Shown here piece by piece: positions 25,160 through 35,042 of a stretch of DNA of 64,000 nt (position 1 is the first letter of the stretch; each line of letters begins with the position of its first letter). Position numbers and translations under genes: made by a program. Below the pieces are notes generated by a model. That model was not told the origin of the DNA. It saw only the letters and a list, made by a program, of their open reading frames with translations, and did not search any database. The DNA is from JAVBSX01 sp051660685 (GTDB lineage Bacteria > Planctomycetota > Planctomycetia > Pirellulales > Thermoguttaceae), in contig JBOFQB010000066.1 in NCBI GenBank assembly GCA_051660685.1, positions 27,818 to 91,817 on the forward strand, given 5' to 3'.

Positions 25160-25383
25160 AGGGTAGGATGAGGGGATAGGGGGTCGGGAAAGGAGGGATT
25201 GAGAAGGGAGGGATTGAGAAGGGAAGAAGTTAGGAGGTAGGAGGTAGGAGGTAGGAGGTAGAATGAGGACACAAAAAGGAAGTCGTATTAAAAAAGGACC
25301 GATTGACTTGCGCGAGACCGTTATTTTTTTGATCCTTCTTCTTCACTCCTACCCTTCTACCTTCTACCTTCTACCTTCTACCC
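25160..25383. repeat. Purine/pyrimidine hairpin repeat, copy 2, with 7-bp tandem units
   Basis: The space between ribokinase and the haem protein gene has a purine arm on the plus strand, including four tandem GGAGGTA units near 25230-25260. A centre with GACTTGCGCGAGACCG and a pyrimidine arm with repeated CTTCTAC follow. The far end runs into the haem protein gene, supplying its last codons and TAG stop. It shares block order with the copies at 13116 and 59457. Confidence 0.7.
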
Positions 25384-28300
25384 CACACTGATATTGGGAG
25401 GAATCGTCGAATCTGGCGTGAAACGGGCCGGGTCGGACAACTTTGGGCGCGGTTTGCAAACGGGGCGGGATGCTCAACCAGCTTGAACCCTGAAAAACAG
25501 GGTCGGCTTGAGAACGGATCGCCGTATCATCAATGTAAGGACACATTGCGTCAACCCAAAGAATCAGTTTATGCAGACTGATTGGGTCCATTTTGACCTC
25601 ATTGTGTTCCCCGCTTCTTGCAATATGAATAAGCGGACTTTTGTAGGAGAGCGAACCGAGCGGGCGAGGTGTGCTGTAAGCGTCAGGATCACGTTGGTCG
25701 TAGGCCTCAACATGCAGGGTTCCGGCAATTCCAAAACCGGGAGGAAGTTCGGCGTTCGAACGATTCGTCCCCCCGCCCCATGCTCCTGTTGGAAAAACCC
25801 CGGGTGCTCCCCAATTCGGAGCACCAATAATCGTCACATACGGTTCTTCAAACATCAAAAAACCGGGTCGAGGAGTCAGGTCAAATGTTGCCCGACCTTC
25901 TCCATCCTGTTCATGACAGTTCCCGCAGTATTGGTGTAGAATTGGCTTTATATCCTTGACATAACTGATTGCGGTTCCGTTACGACGAACATCCGCTCGC
26001 AGATGAGCGTAAGGATCAAGACGACCAAACGGAATTGCGAAATCATGGGTTGCCTTTTGTAGGGACTGTTCAACGGTCCAATCAGAAGGGACGGAATAAT
26101 CGGGGTCAAACGACCAGGGAACCGGGCGAATTTTGCGAGGAGACTTGTTCAGAGCCGCATATTGCCCTTGATCAGAATTGAGCGGGGTTGATGTATGAAG
26201 TTCATGACAACCGAGACAACCGCGACTTTCGCCCGGCATGACCCCAGTAAAGCTGCGCATTGTCTGAAGCGCGAGATGATTTTCGTCCAACAGTTGGAAA
26301 TGTAAGGCAATTCCGGCCGGAACTTCAAACCAGACACTTCCATCTTCCTCAATTGGGACTGTTCCGAGAATGCGTTTGACCCCTTCTGATTGGACCATTG
26401 AAACGACAGGACCGGTTGAGATGTAAGGACGATTGTCCCAAAGTGTGTACGTTTTCGGCTCAATATGCAAAATACGCAAGAACTTTGCTTTACCTTGCAG
26501 TTCGGGGGGAGCACCATGATCGACATTTCCGCTGTAAATTGTGCCCGGTTTAGGATCGGATCGTTCCTTCCAATCGGGCCAATCAACCCGATCAACCAAA
26601 ACCGGGGGAACCGGACGTTTGCGAATCGGTATTGCGTGAAAAATGTTGTTGACCCCTTCATAAATCAGTTCCCGATTCCCCTCAACGTCCATAAGATAGA
26701 GCATGAACTTGCCGTTTTTACAAGCCGAAACGAGAAAATCCTTTTCGCTGAGAGGATAAGGCGAATAATAAGCGGTCAACGATCCACTTGCGTGATAATT
26801 GGGGGATTCAACGGGGTCAACGGGCCCGTTCCCCGATTCCGGCCAAGTCACATCAGCCGTTACTTTCGTCAGACCGTCCGGGAAATTCCGACCTTCTTCG
26901 GGATTGATGATCCCAATTGAACCGGCAAACCAGTCATGATGAGCACTTCCTGTAAACATGACCCGATTACTCCCGGGAATTGCTCTTGCATCTTTCAGCA
27001 AATCAGGCCAAACCGTTTGATTGCCCCAAAACGTGTTATGCTGAGTTCCGTCGGGGTTTGTCGTCCAAAGACTTTGACATCTCCAAAGCGGTTTGTCTGT
27101 GTACTCCCAACGTGTATAGATCAATCGTCCGTCATTCAAAGCAGACGGGAGATAGTCCGGCTCATTGTTTTGTGAAATCAAATAGACCTGATCTCCTTGC
27201 AGTGTACAACGGGCAAGGACAAAAGCGTTTGTAGGGGGCATACAACGGACGTAAGTATAACCGCGAGAGGTCGAAAAGACGAAGTTTTTCTGATCGGGAA
27301 GATAAATCGGGTCAAAATCGTCAAACATCCCGGCTGTAATCTGACGAAAACCGGTTCCGTCCAGCTGAACCTCGTAAATGTGGAACGCCTTTTCATTATG
27401 AGGTTTGAAACTGACGAGCGCTTTTGTTCCGTCAAACGAAACATCAGGTCGCCAAAACGAACCATGTAAGGGTTCTTGAGGTAAGACCCGGCGAACGGTC
27501 CCGTTTGGACTCAGACCGTCCAGAACAAGGAGTTGACCGCCCGGAACCGCCATATAACCGAGTCGATGTCGCGTTTCATGTCTCCATTCCGAACCGTCAG
27601 GATACGGCATGTCAACGAAAAGGATTTGCGAGAAGTCCAAAACCGGATTGCGCAGAAAAATTTCTCGTTTGATTTGACGAACCTGAATGTACAATTCGTT
27701 GAACGATTCTTGATCTAAATCGTTCGCTAAGATTTTTTCCAAATGGTCCAACTGCGCAATCGCCGACTGCATGAACGCTCGCTCAACCCGATCATCCAGC
27801 AAAAACCGATTTGCTAATTCTTTCGACCAACCGATTTCCTGCCTAATCCGTTTCCAATCCGGCTGAAAATCACATTGAAACAACCAATCGTTTTTAAGCA
27901 GTTCGTCCGCTTCTTTTGGATTGTATGTTTTTGGATTGGGCGTTTGCGGAATTCGATAAGGGGCGACTGCTTCACGAACCTGGGGACGTTCCTGAACGGT
28001 TTTTTGGGCGGTTCTGAGAATCTCAAGAAGCGTGTTGACCGTTTCAGCATCCGTTCCAAAAGTCAAATCTTCAAAACGGCGTTGCAGTTGATCGACGAGG
28101 AACCATTTTTCCCGTTCTTCTGGACCAATCTCCGACCATTGTTCAGGGGTAAGCGGTTTATATTCCGACATCAAATGAACCAATCGGGATGATTTGTCCT
28201 GCAAACTCTTAAAACCTGTCCTTGAAATCAGTTCGCAAGGAACCAAACCGGTCAAATCGACAAATTCCTCAAACTCGTTGGGAAAATCGACTTTCAAACG

Positions 28301-29074
28301 GCGAGTCAAACCCAATTTCAAACCGGGTGTAACCCGGGCACGATTTTCCAACATTGCATTTCTCGTTGCAATCAGCGTCTCAACAAAGGTCGGTTCCCGA
28401 CGATAATACCTGTTCAACAACGCGTTCATCTCGCTGTTCTGCCGATCCAGAATCACAAGTCCGTTTTGATACTGTTGTTTGACTTGATCGGGCGTAAGAG
28501 CGACCGAGGAGATTGCAACATCAAAGAGGTCGCCGAAAAAGAACTCATTAACTCCGTTGCAACAACCGATGTAACCGGGTATCTCTTTTTGAACCTTGAT
28601 TGGACCGGTTCGAGGTAAACGATGAATCTCTGTTCCGTCGAGATACACCTTCATCATCTCCCCGTCAAAGGTCCCGACTGCAAAATGCCAATCTCCGTCA
28701 AAAAGAGCATCTCGGCGAATAGGAGCATCACATTCAAAATAACCGTCAATGTTGAGACCAAGTGACAGAATCGTCGCCGAATCCTGCAAAGAAAACAGAA
28801 TCCGTTCCTCCCCGCTTTCCTGTCGGAAAATTTCATTAAAAGCCTCATATTTTTCCGGACGAATCCAAGCCGAAACCGTTATCTGCTCCAGTTTGCCTGA
28901 ATCCGGCAAAACCTCCATGTTCACTTTGAAGGGTTCGGCAACCGGAAAAGTCAGTCCCCCAAAATCACCTTCTGAACACCAATGCTGTTCTGACCCGCAA
29001 AACCCAAAAGGGCCAAGCAAAACGATCATCAACAACGTCAAAGACGCATTTCGTGTTTTTCCTAAAGTCCACAT
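25364..29074 (-). CDS. Secreted LamG / hydrazine-synthase-alpha-like di-haem protein
   Basis: The ATG at 29074 gives 1236 residues with a signal peptide (TRNASLTLLMIVLLGPFGFC). An upstream in-frame start at 29236 would overlap the previous gene. A LamG/concanavalin-like domain lies at about 30-210 (QITVSAWIRPEKY, DGDWHFAVGTFDGEMMKVYL). A helical linker follows, then a beta-propeller-like region (DVSFDGTKALVSFKPHN, YLPDQKNFVFSTSRG, ALNDGRLIYTRWEY) of the type named after hydrazine synthase alpha. Two CxxCH haem sites are CLGCHE (about 26207-26221) and CGNCHE (about 25911-25926). It is probably a periplasmic redox or binding protein. Such proteins are common in planctomycetes outside anammox bacteria, so this is not evidence of anammox. 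The C-terminal VEGRR and stop fall in a repeat. Confidence 0.8.
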   Translation of the reverse strand: MWTLGKTRNASLTLLMIVLLGPFGFCGSEQHWCSEGDFGGLTFPVAEPFKVNMEVLPDSGKLEQITVSAWIRPEKYEAFNEIFRQESGEERILFSLQDSATILSLGLNIDGYFECDAPIRRDALFDGDWHFAVGTFDGEMMKVYLDGTEIHRLPRTGPIKVQKEIPGYIGCCNGVNEFFFGDLFDVAISSVALTPDQVKQQYQNGLVILDRQNSEMNALLNRYYRREPTFVETLIATRNAMLENRARVTPGLKLGLTRRLKVDFPNEFEEFVDLTGLVPCELISRTGFKSLQDKSSRLVHLMSEYKPLTPEQWSEIGPEEREKWFLVDQLQRRFEDLTFGTDAETVNTLLEILRTAQKTVQERPQVREAVAPYRIPQTPNPKTYNPKEADELLKNDWLFQCDFQPDWKRIRQEIGWSKELANRFLLDDRVERAFMQSAIAQLDHLEKILANDLDQESFNELYIQVRQIKREIFLRNPVLDFSQILFVDMPYPDGSEWRHETRHRLGYMAVPGGQLLVLDGLSPNGTVRRVLPQEPLHGSFWRPDVSFDGTKALVSFKPHNEKAFHIYEVQLDGTGFRQITAGMFDDFDPIYLPDQKNFVFSTSRGYTYVRCMPPTNAFVLARCTLQGDQVYLISQNNEPDYLPSALNDGRLIYTRWEYTDKPLWRCQSLWTTNPDGTQHNTFWGNQTVWPDLLKDARAIPGSNRVMFTGSAHHDWFAGSIGIINPEEGRNFPDGLTKVTADVTWPESGNGPVDPVESPNYHASGSLTAYYSPYPLSEKDFLVSACKNGKFMLYLMDVEGNRELIYEGVNNIFHAIPIRKRPVPPVLVDRVDWPDWKERSDPKPGTIYSGNVDHGAPPELQGKAKFLRILHIEPKTYTLWDNRPYISTGPVVSMVQSEGVKRILGTVPIEEDGSVWFEVPAGIALHFQLLDENHLALQTMRSFTGVMPGESRGCLGCHELHTSTPLNSDQGQYAALNKSPRKIRPVPWSFDPDYSVPSDWTVEQSLQKATHDFAIPFGRLDPYAHLRADVRRNGTAISYVKDIKPILHQYCGNCHEQDGEGRATFDLTPRPGFLMFEEPYVTIIGAPNWGAPGVFPTGAWGGGTNRSNAELPPGFGIAGTLHVEAYDQRDPDAYSTPRPLGSLSYKSPLIHIARSGEHNEVKMDPISLHKLILWVDAMCPYIDDTAIRSQADPVFQGSSWLSIPPRLQTAPKVVRPGPFHARFDDSSQYQCGVEGRR

Positions 29075-29180
29075 TGTGTTTATGTTCTTGAAGAACAGGT
29101 AAAGGGGGTCATTACGACAAAACACTTCCGTCCCTTTGACAAGACGAAAGTGTTTCATTCCTTCATCCAAAGCAGGACGC

Positions 29181-30302
29181 CTATTTCTGTGTTTGCCCCA
29201 ACAATTCATCGACAACAGTGAAGAATTTGGGATCATCCCATTTGTAGGTCAAGACAACATTCGTATCTTCTTGTGTCACAACGATTTTGTTCAAAAGCGG
29301 GGCGAACTTAACAACCGGTTCTGGAATTCCCATTCCGTCCCCTGATCCCGGTTTCAGCATTTTCATCAGAGAAAAAATTCCTTTCCAAGCATTACCTCGC
29401 TTTTTCCGCTCTTCCTCATCTGGAATCGACATATTGATCTTGCCGACCGTCACATTTTCAACGTCTTCCAATGTGATGACACACTGATCCATAACACCCA
29501 GTGTTCCGGCAAGATTGTCCACAATTTTGACTTTTTCCGTATCTTTGAGAACTTTGTCGATCACATTACTCTTCGTCTTTGCAAAGAAACTGGGAAGAAT
29601 CACAAATTGCCCAAAAGGACCGACAGAGGACAAATAGGTTTCCTCAAATTGTCCTTCCGTTGCTTCCTCAAGTTGACGTTCCATTCGATCCCGTTTGTCG
29701 CTCGCAACGATTACCAAAGCATTTCCACTTGACAGTTTGGAGTATCCAATAAAGAACGGATTCTGACGAATTGTGAACTCATAAAGGGCTCTATCCCCTT
29801 CCTTTTCGAGCAATTTATATTTAGAGGAATCCATTTTCGTCAACGCTTTTTCAACATCTTCAGCTGTCTGTTTCGTTACAACCGTAATCGTTCCTTCGAT
29901 TTTCGGTGTTTCTTCCGGTTTCTTTTCAATCGGAATTAACCAGACATTCATCTGAAAAGCAAGGATGTTATCAAAAAACTTGTCAACCGCTTCCTGTCCC
30001 GTCAACGGTTGATCCATACCGTCATTCAAAAGGGCAATCAATTCTCTTGGAAATTGTGTTCCTCCTGCACTCGAAAGATTATCACTGAAATTTTGGGCAA
30101 AGGACTCCATGATCCCATTGTAATTCGGCTGTTCCTTCATTTTTTTCATCAACTCGGACTCCATGCCGCGCTGAACATTCAAAAACGCAATCACATCAGG
30201 AGGAGGAATAACCGGTTTGGGAGGAACGGCATTCTGACAACCGAGTGTACACAAGAACACGAGTCCAAGACTCAACATCGAAAAAAGAGGGAATGTTCGC
30301 AT
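29181..30302 (-). CDS. Lipoprotein of unknown function
   Basis: The ATG at 30302 gives 373 residues beginning with a lipoprotein signal (MRTFPLFSMLSLGLVFLCTL) and a lipobox cysteine in TLGC. An in-frame start at 30338 would add 12 residues that spoil the signal. The mature part has mixed alpha/beta character, with a DVEKALTKMDSSKYKLLEKE-like repeat of charged segments, and no motif I recognise. It is followed 106 nt later by the haem protein gene in the same direction, so the two may be co-transcribed and both act outside the cytoplasm. Confidence 0.7.
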   Translation of the reverse strand: MRTFPLFSMLSLGLVFLCTLGCQNAVPPKPVIPPPDVIAFLNVQRGMESELMKKMKEQPNYNGIMESFAQNFSDNLSSAGGTQFPRELIALLNDGMDQPLTGQEAVDKFFDNILAFQMNVWLIPIEKKPEETPKIEGTITVVTKQTAEDVEKALTKMDSSKYKLLEKEGDRALYEFTIRQNPFFIGYSKLSSGNALVIVASDKRDRMERQLEEATEGQFEETYLSSVGPFGQFVILPSFFAKTKSNVIDKVLKDTEKVKIVDNLAGTLGVMDQCVITLEDVENVTVGKINMSIPDEEERKKRGNAWKGIFSLMKMLKPGSGDGMGIPEPVVKFAPLLNKIVVTQEDTNVVLTYKWDDPKFFTVVDELLGQTQK

Positions 30303-30467
30303 GAAACCTTTGATCCTTTGGAAAAATGGAGAAAACAATAAAAAAGTTAGAAGTGATAACGAGCCTCATTCTAAGAAGTTAAAAGAGAGGAATCAAGAAG
30401 GGGACCGAAAATACTCCATGATAAAACAATCGTTTTTATGGTGACTGTTTTTTTGCGGGAAACCTGT

Positions 30468-30473
30468 TATAAT
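30468..30473 (+). promoter_or_regulatory. Candidate -10 box upstream of glgB
   Basis: TATAAT, preceded by TGT, lies about 150 nt before glgB in the 322-bp divergent gap. The -35 region is weak. The rest of the gap (30303-30624) shows no RNA or gene that I can support. Confidence 0.35.
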
Positions 30474-30624
30474 CAGCCCCGTTGCAAGGGTCCCCGTTCC
30501 TTTCAGCTCCCTATGATTCTGGTGCTGATTGGAAAAATCACGACGTTGCAACACCGGGAGTGTGCAGAAGAGCCAAATAATAGGCCCGATTGGCGTCGGT
30601 TTATCTCTAACCTGATAAAATAAC

Positions 30625-32658
30625 ATGGAAGATACAACAGCACGCAAGAAGATGGTTTCCAGTCAACAAAAGACACTATCAACCGCGACATCGGTGTCGA
30701 ACGAAGCGGCTTTGTCTGAAACGGTTGCTCTTCCGGTTCGGAAAAAAACCGAACATAAGCAGATGTACCCCTTTTGGTTGACTGATTATGACATTCACCT
30801 CCTCAACGAGGGGACTCATTGGCGCAGTTATGAAAAACTCGGTGCTCATCTGCGAAAAATCAGCGGGGTTGAAGGGGTCAACTTCACTCTTTGGGCTCCC
30901 AATGCAACAGCAGTCAGTGTAATCGGCGATTTTAATGACTGGGACCCTGAAAAAACGCCGATGTTCAAGCATATTCCTGCCGGTTTTTGGGAAGTCTTCG
31001 TCCCCGACCTCAAGGAAGGTACTCTGTACAAATATCATGTCGTTAACGGTGATCATGTCTGCGACAAGTCCGATCCGGTCGGGTTTTATGCCGAACGACC
31101 CCCTTGTACGGCATCTGTCGTCTGGAATCTGAACAACAAGTTCAAATGGAACGATCAGAAATGGATCGAGAAACGGCAATACTTCGACTGGTTGCACGCC
31201 CCGGTTTCCATTTACGAAGTCCATTTAGGAAGTTGGCGACGACCGGGCGATCAACCCCAGAATTGGCTTTCTTATCGTGATTTGGCCGATCAACTCGTCA
31301 AATACGTCAAAGAAATGGGGTACACCCATATCGAATTGCTCCCAATTGCCGAACACCCTCTTTCGGCAAGTTGGGGATACCAAATCATAGGGTATTATTC
31401 CGTCACCTCGCGTTTTGGAACCCCTGAAGATTTCATGTATTTCGTCGACCTCTGTCACCAAAATGACATTGGTGTCATTATGGATTGGGTTCCCGCTCAC
31501 TTCCCCAAAGATGGACATGGTTTACGTCGTTTTGACGGAACGGCTCTTTACGAACATGCTGATCCTCGACAGGGTGAACATCAGGATTGGGGGACGAACA
31601 TTTTCAATTATGGACGACATGAGGTCCGCAACTTCCTGATTGCAAATGCTATTTTTTGGCTCGACAAATACCATCTCGACGGTTTGCGGGTCGATGCTGT
31701 TGCATCCATGCTCTATCTTGACTATTCCCGAAAAGAGGGAGAATGGATTCCGAACGAATTCGGCGGTCGGGAAAACCTTAAAGCAATTGATTTCATCAAA
31801 TTGATGAATGAGCAGGTTCATCTGCAATTCCCGAATGTCCTGACAATTGCCGAAGAATCGACTGCTTGGCCCGGTGTTTCTCGCCCGACGTATTGTGGGG
31901 GACTCGGCTTCTCCATGAAATGGAATATGGGTTGGATGAATGATTCTCTACGCTATATGCGGCATGACCCGATTCATCGTAAGTATCACCATGATGAATT
32001 GACGTTTAGCCTGATTTATGCTTTTCACGAAAATTTTATTCTGCCGATCTCCCATGATGAGGTTGTTCACGGAAAACGTTCCATCATCGATCAGGTTCCA
32101 GGTGATCTTTGGCAGAAATTTGCAAATGCCCGACTGTTTTACAGCTTTTTATGGACACATCCGGGCAAAAAACTGCTTTTTATGGGGTGTGAATTCGGAC
32201 AATGGTATGAATGGAACTTCGATGAGAGTTTACAATGGCATTTGCTGGAATGGGAGACACATCAGGGTCTTCAACGCTGTATTGCCGATTTGAACCGACT
32301 TTATCGTTGTGAACCGGCTTTGCATGAACTCGATTTTGATTGGAAAGGTTTTGAATGGATTGACTGTCATAATTGGGAAAACAGCACGTTTTCTTATATT
32401 CGACGGTCACAAAACCCGCAAGATTATCTGATTGTTCTTTGTAATTTCACGCCGGTTCCAAGACGGTTAAGGATCGGTGCTCCTGAATCCTGTTGGTATG
32501 AAGAAATCTTTTGCAGCGACTCCGAACTCTATGGAGGGAGCAACATGGGGAATGGACCGGGAGTAATGGGAGAACCGATTCCGGCGTACAACCAACCTTC
32601 TTCGGTTGACGTTTTTCTTCCCCCGCTCGCCGTTTCGGTCTTAAAACCGAGGAGATAG
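30625..32658 (+). CDS. glgB: 1,4-alpha-glucan branching enzyme
   Basis: GlgB transfers alpha-1,4-glucan segments to make alpha-1,6 branches in glycogen. The 677-residue protein has a CBM48 domain (VNFTLWAPNATAVSVIGDFN, about 94-113) and a GH13 barrel with the expected catalytic set: the nucleophile Asp in DGLRVDAVASMLY, the acid Glu in TIAEESTAWPGV and the HD pair in PISHDEVVHGK. A C-terminal all-beta domain (LIVLCNFTPVPR) completes it. An N-terminal extension of about 50 residues is Ser/Thr-rich and has no clear domain. No other glycogen genes are in the window. The stop TAG is part of a G-run repeat. Confidence 0.95.
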   Translation: MEDTTARKKMVSSQQKTLSTATSVSNEAALSETVALPVRKKTEHKQMYPFWLTDYDIHLLNEGTHWRSYEKLGAHLRKISGVEGVNFTLWAPNATAVSVIGDFNDWDPEKTPMFKHIPAGFWEVFVPDLKEGTLYKYHVVNGDHVCDKSDPVGFYAERPPCTASVVWNLNNKFKWNDQKWIEKRQYFDWLHAPVSIYEVHLGSWRRPGDQPQNWLSYRDLADQLVKYVKEMGYTHIELLPIAEHPLSASWGYQIIGYYSVTSRFGTPEDFMYFVDLCHQNDIGVIMDWVPAHFPKDGHGLRRFDGTALYEHADPRQGEHQDWGTNIFNYGRHEVRNFLIANAIFWLDKYHLDGLRVDAVASMLYLDYSRKEGEWIPNEFGGRENLKAIDFIKLMNEQVHLQFPNVLTIAEESTAWPGVSRPTYCGGLGFSMKWNMGWMNDSLRYMRHDPIHRKYHHDELTFSLIYAFHENFILPISHDEVVHGKRSIIDQVPGDLWQKFANARLFYSFLWTHPGKKLLFMGCEFGQWYEWNFDESLQWHLLEWETHQGLQRCIADLNRLYRCEPALHELDFDWKGFEWIDCHNWENSTFSYIRRSQNPQDYLIVLCNFTPVPRRLRIGAPESCWYEEIFCSDSELYGGSNMGNGPGVMGEPIPAYNQPSSVDVFLPPLAVSVLKPRR

Positions 32659-32697
32659 GGAATGGGGGATAGGGGTTAGGGAATAGGGAAGGAGGGA
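32656..32697 (+). repeat. G-run repeat starting at the glgB stop codon
   Basis: TAGGGAATGGGGGATAGGGG and its continuation begin at the TAG stop. Five or more G-runs lie in about 35 nt on the coding strand. It lies between convergent genes. Confidence 0.7.
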
Positions 32698-32738
32698 CGT
32701 AGTTCTCCCTCTTGTTGCGGTTCTTTTTCCTGTTTTGG

Positions 32739-34790
32739 TCATTCAGACTCTGTTTGTCCCGATTTTGGTTGTTCGGATTTTGGTTGCTCCAAACGCCGAA
32801 CAGCCTGTTTGGCTCCAAAATGGTCTAAAGAGGCTGCTTGTTCATACCATTGTCGAGCTTCATCGACGTTTTGTTCGATTCCATCCCCTGTTTCAAGACA
32901 ACGAGCATAAAGGAAAATCGCTTCTGTATAACCCAGATGTGCGGCTCTTTCATACCAGTTGACTTTTTCGGCGGGATTCTGACTATAACGGGAACCCATT
33001 AAAGTTTGGGCAACCGGTTCTCCCAATCGGGCTGCTCTCTCGATCCAGAAACGGGCTTTTTCTGGTTCCATTTTTATGGAAGGTGCCCCGAACATGTAGT
33101 AATTACCAAGTTGGGTCATTGAAGGAACACAACCACCTAATGCTGATTTCAAAAGACATTGAAAGGCTTTGAAATCATTGGCGTCGATTCCAACACCATT
33201 TTTATAGCAAAGACCGATCAAAAATTCCCCGGCCGGGAGTTCGGCGTCTGCACCTTTGACCCAATCATCCAGTCGGGTTGCAATTCCCTGTTTGAGGAGT
33301 TGAACATCAACGGTCAAACCAGAAACACTCGGAAAACCGGAAAGGTAAACCAATCGGGCATCTCCGGCGATCTGGTCAATCATCTCCTCAGAAAGAGGAA
33401 TCTGTTTGGGGGTCCGTCTGTTCTCGGTTGTTTCTTCTGTTGCAACGGGGAGACCTTTACCAAAAGGGGTATATTCCACATTGGATACCGTCATCATTTT
33501 CTGTCGATGTTCGGGAGTAAAATCGACGCCAAGAAACTCTTTGACCGTTTCGGCAATTGAGGTGTCTGGTGTTTCTTCGGGTGTTTGTTGGACCGATTGT
33601 GTTCGGCGGGACCCTATTTCCACTTCGCTCGTATTTTTCCAGAAATAATTGGACTTTGTTTGTGTCGCCCAAGATTTCAATGTTGTTCCTCGCAACGGTT
33701 CCCGACCAAATCCCAATTCGATGATAACACAATTGATACCGTCCAATCGTTGAGCAAGGTCGGACCATTGTGCTGCACTGACGGAAGAAACATCAAGGGT
33801 TTCGCAGACGAAAAACAGGACATGAGGTTGCGCTTTGAGTGCTTTGGAGAGTGCTTGTTCGGGATTCGCCTGACCATCTGGAATATAATCCTTGACAAAT
33901 TGTTCGACGATTTCCCGATTTTGAAGGTTCCCTTGCAAAAAGGTAATATTTCCGGTTGTGTGAGACGCGGTCATCATCCCATTGTTGAAAAAGGCAACTT
34001 CAAACTGGTCGGTTTCCGTCAACATTTTCAAGCTCTGCAACAGTTCCCGCTTGAGAAGGTTCATTGGAGAAGGAGCGGGACCTTCATTCATCCGATTTGA
34101 ACCGTCGATCAGAAAGAGAAATTTGTTCCCTGAACCGGACTGTCCAAACAAACGAACCGTTGTACCTCCTGCCCGTTTGGTTGATTCGGGTTGTTGAGCG
34201 ATTTCCTTTTCATACTGTTGATCGGCAATCACTTCCCGACCGACATTTTCGCTAAGATAGGGAACGAAATAGAGGGGGATGAGAAGAGCGGCGAGCGCGA
34301 CAACAAAGAGGATTGAAAATAGGGGAAGATTGGCGCGGAACAGAGCAAAAAAACCTTTGGAGGACGGAACATGATGCTCTAAGCGATGTTCCTGAACATC
34401 GGGGGTCAACGCTTGTGTTCCGTCAAACTCAAACGAACCTGTCTGTCCTCGTTGAACTGTCGTTCGTTCTGTCAATTGACCGGGCGGAATCAACCCAAAT
34501 CGGGTTCCCTGTTCCTCATAATCAGCAGCAGAAGGTTTTTGCGCAGAATGTGCCGAAGAAGATGTTTGCGCCGACGAGCTTTTCGGGACTGAAGACGAAT
34601 AATAGGGGGTCTTGGAAACCTGAGTGATGTTTTTGTGTTTCGCAACATGAGGGGGGATGATCCCAAATCGGGTCTGCTCCCCCGCCTGTTCCCCCTCTTC
34701 AAAAGCATGAAATGAACCTCGATGTTCAGCATTGGACGCCAAATCATCCTCTCCCCCTGCTCGTTGATTCCTGTCTCGGTCTTGACTCAT
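32739..34790 (-). CDS. Membrane protein with vWA-like and Sel1-repeat domains
   Basis: The 683-residue protein has a low-complexity cytoplasmic N-terminus with two copies of a TRFGxIPP motif (about residues 40 and 99). One membrane segment follows (FSILFVVALAALLIPLYFV, about 156-175), then a von Willebrand A-like domain (FLFLIDGSNRMNEGP, about 223-237). The MIDAS motif DxSxS is incomplete (DGSNR), so metal binding is doubtful. The C-terminal 200 residues are Sel1-type helical repeats (GLCYKNGVGIDANDFKAFQC, ERAARLGEPVAQTLMGSRY, ARCLETGDGIEQNVDEARQW). The layout suggests a scaffold whose main part faces the periplasm. Partners are unknown. Confidence 0.78.
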   Translation of the reverse strand: MSQDRDRNQRAGGEDDLASNAEHRGSFHAFEEGEQAGEQTRFGIIPPHVAKHKNITQVSKTPYYSSSVPKSSSAQTSSSAHSAQKPSAADYEEQGTRFGLIPPGQLTERTTVQRGQTGSFEFDGTQALTPDVQEHRLEHHVPSSKGFFALFRANLPLFSILFVVALAALLIPLYFVPYLSENVGREVIADQQYEKEIAQQPESTKRAGGTTVRLFGQSGSGNKFLFLIDGSNRMNEGPAPSPMNLLKRELLQSLKMLTETDQFEVAFFNNGMMTASHTTGNITFLQGNLQNREIVEQFVKDYIPDGQANPEQALSKALKAQPHVLFFVCETLDVSSVSAAQWSDLAQRLDGINCVIIELGFGREPLRGTTLKSWATQTKSNYFWKNTSEVEIGSRRTQSVQQTPEETPDTSIAETVKEFLGVDFTPEHRQKMMTVSNVEYTPFGKGLPVATEETTENRRTPKQIPLSEEMIDQIAGDARLVYLSGFPSVSGLTVDVQLLKQGIATRLDDWVKGADAELPAGEFLIGLCYKNGVGIDANDFKAFQCLLKSALGGCVPSMTQLGNYYMFGAPSIKMEPEKARFWIERAARLGEPVAQTLMGSRYSQNPAEKVNWYERAAHLGYTEAIFLYARCLETGDGIEQNVDEARQWYEQAASLDHFGAKQAVRRLEQPKSEQPKSGQTESE

Positions 34791-35042
34791 TGCTGCTTTA
34801 CACGAAAAAAGTTATACTCGGGACGGTTTGAAATTTCCGAAACTGAACATGTTGAGTCTCCTAACGCAAGTCGCTTGTGAAGAGGGGAAGTATTCACACC
34901 TCGACAACGGTCGCGGTCCATACCGATTCTGACACTTCGATTGAAGGACGGATTGTCTCTTCAAAACCTCTTCCAAATGCCGGGCCTCTTTTCTCCCTTC
35001 TTCTTTCACCTTGACGGATTGTACCCCATTTGACAGGACAGG

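Noticed and set aside
25364..29074. Evidence for anammox metabolism from a hydrazine-synthase-like domain
   Set aside because: This domain is widespread in planctomycetes that lack anammox, and no other anammox gene is present.
34791..35042. Structured RNA or short protein between the vWA-like and YgiQ genes
   Set aside because: No tRNA, tmRNA, SRP or RNase P RNA signature, and the short frame has no ribosome binding site.
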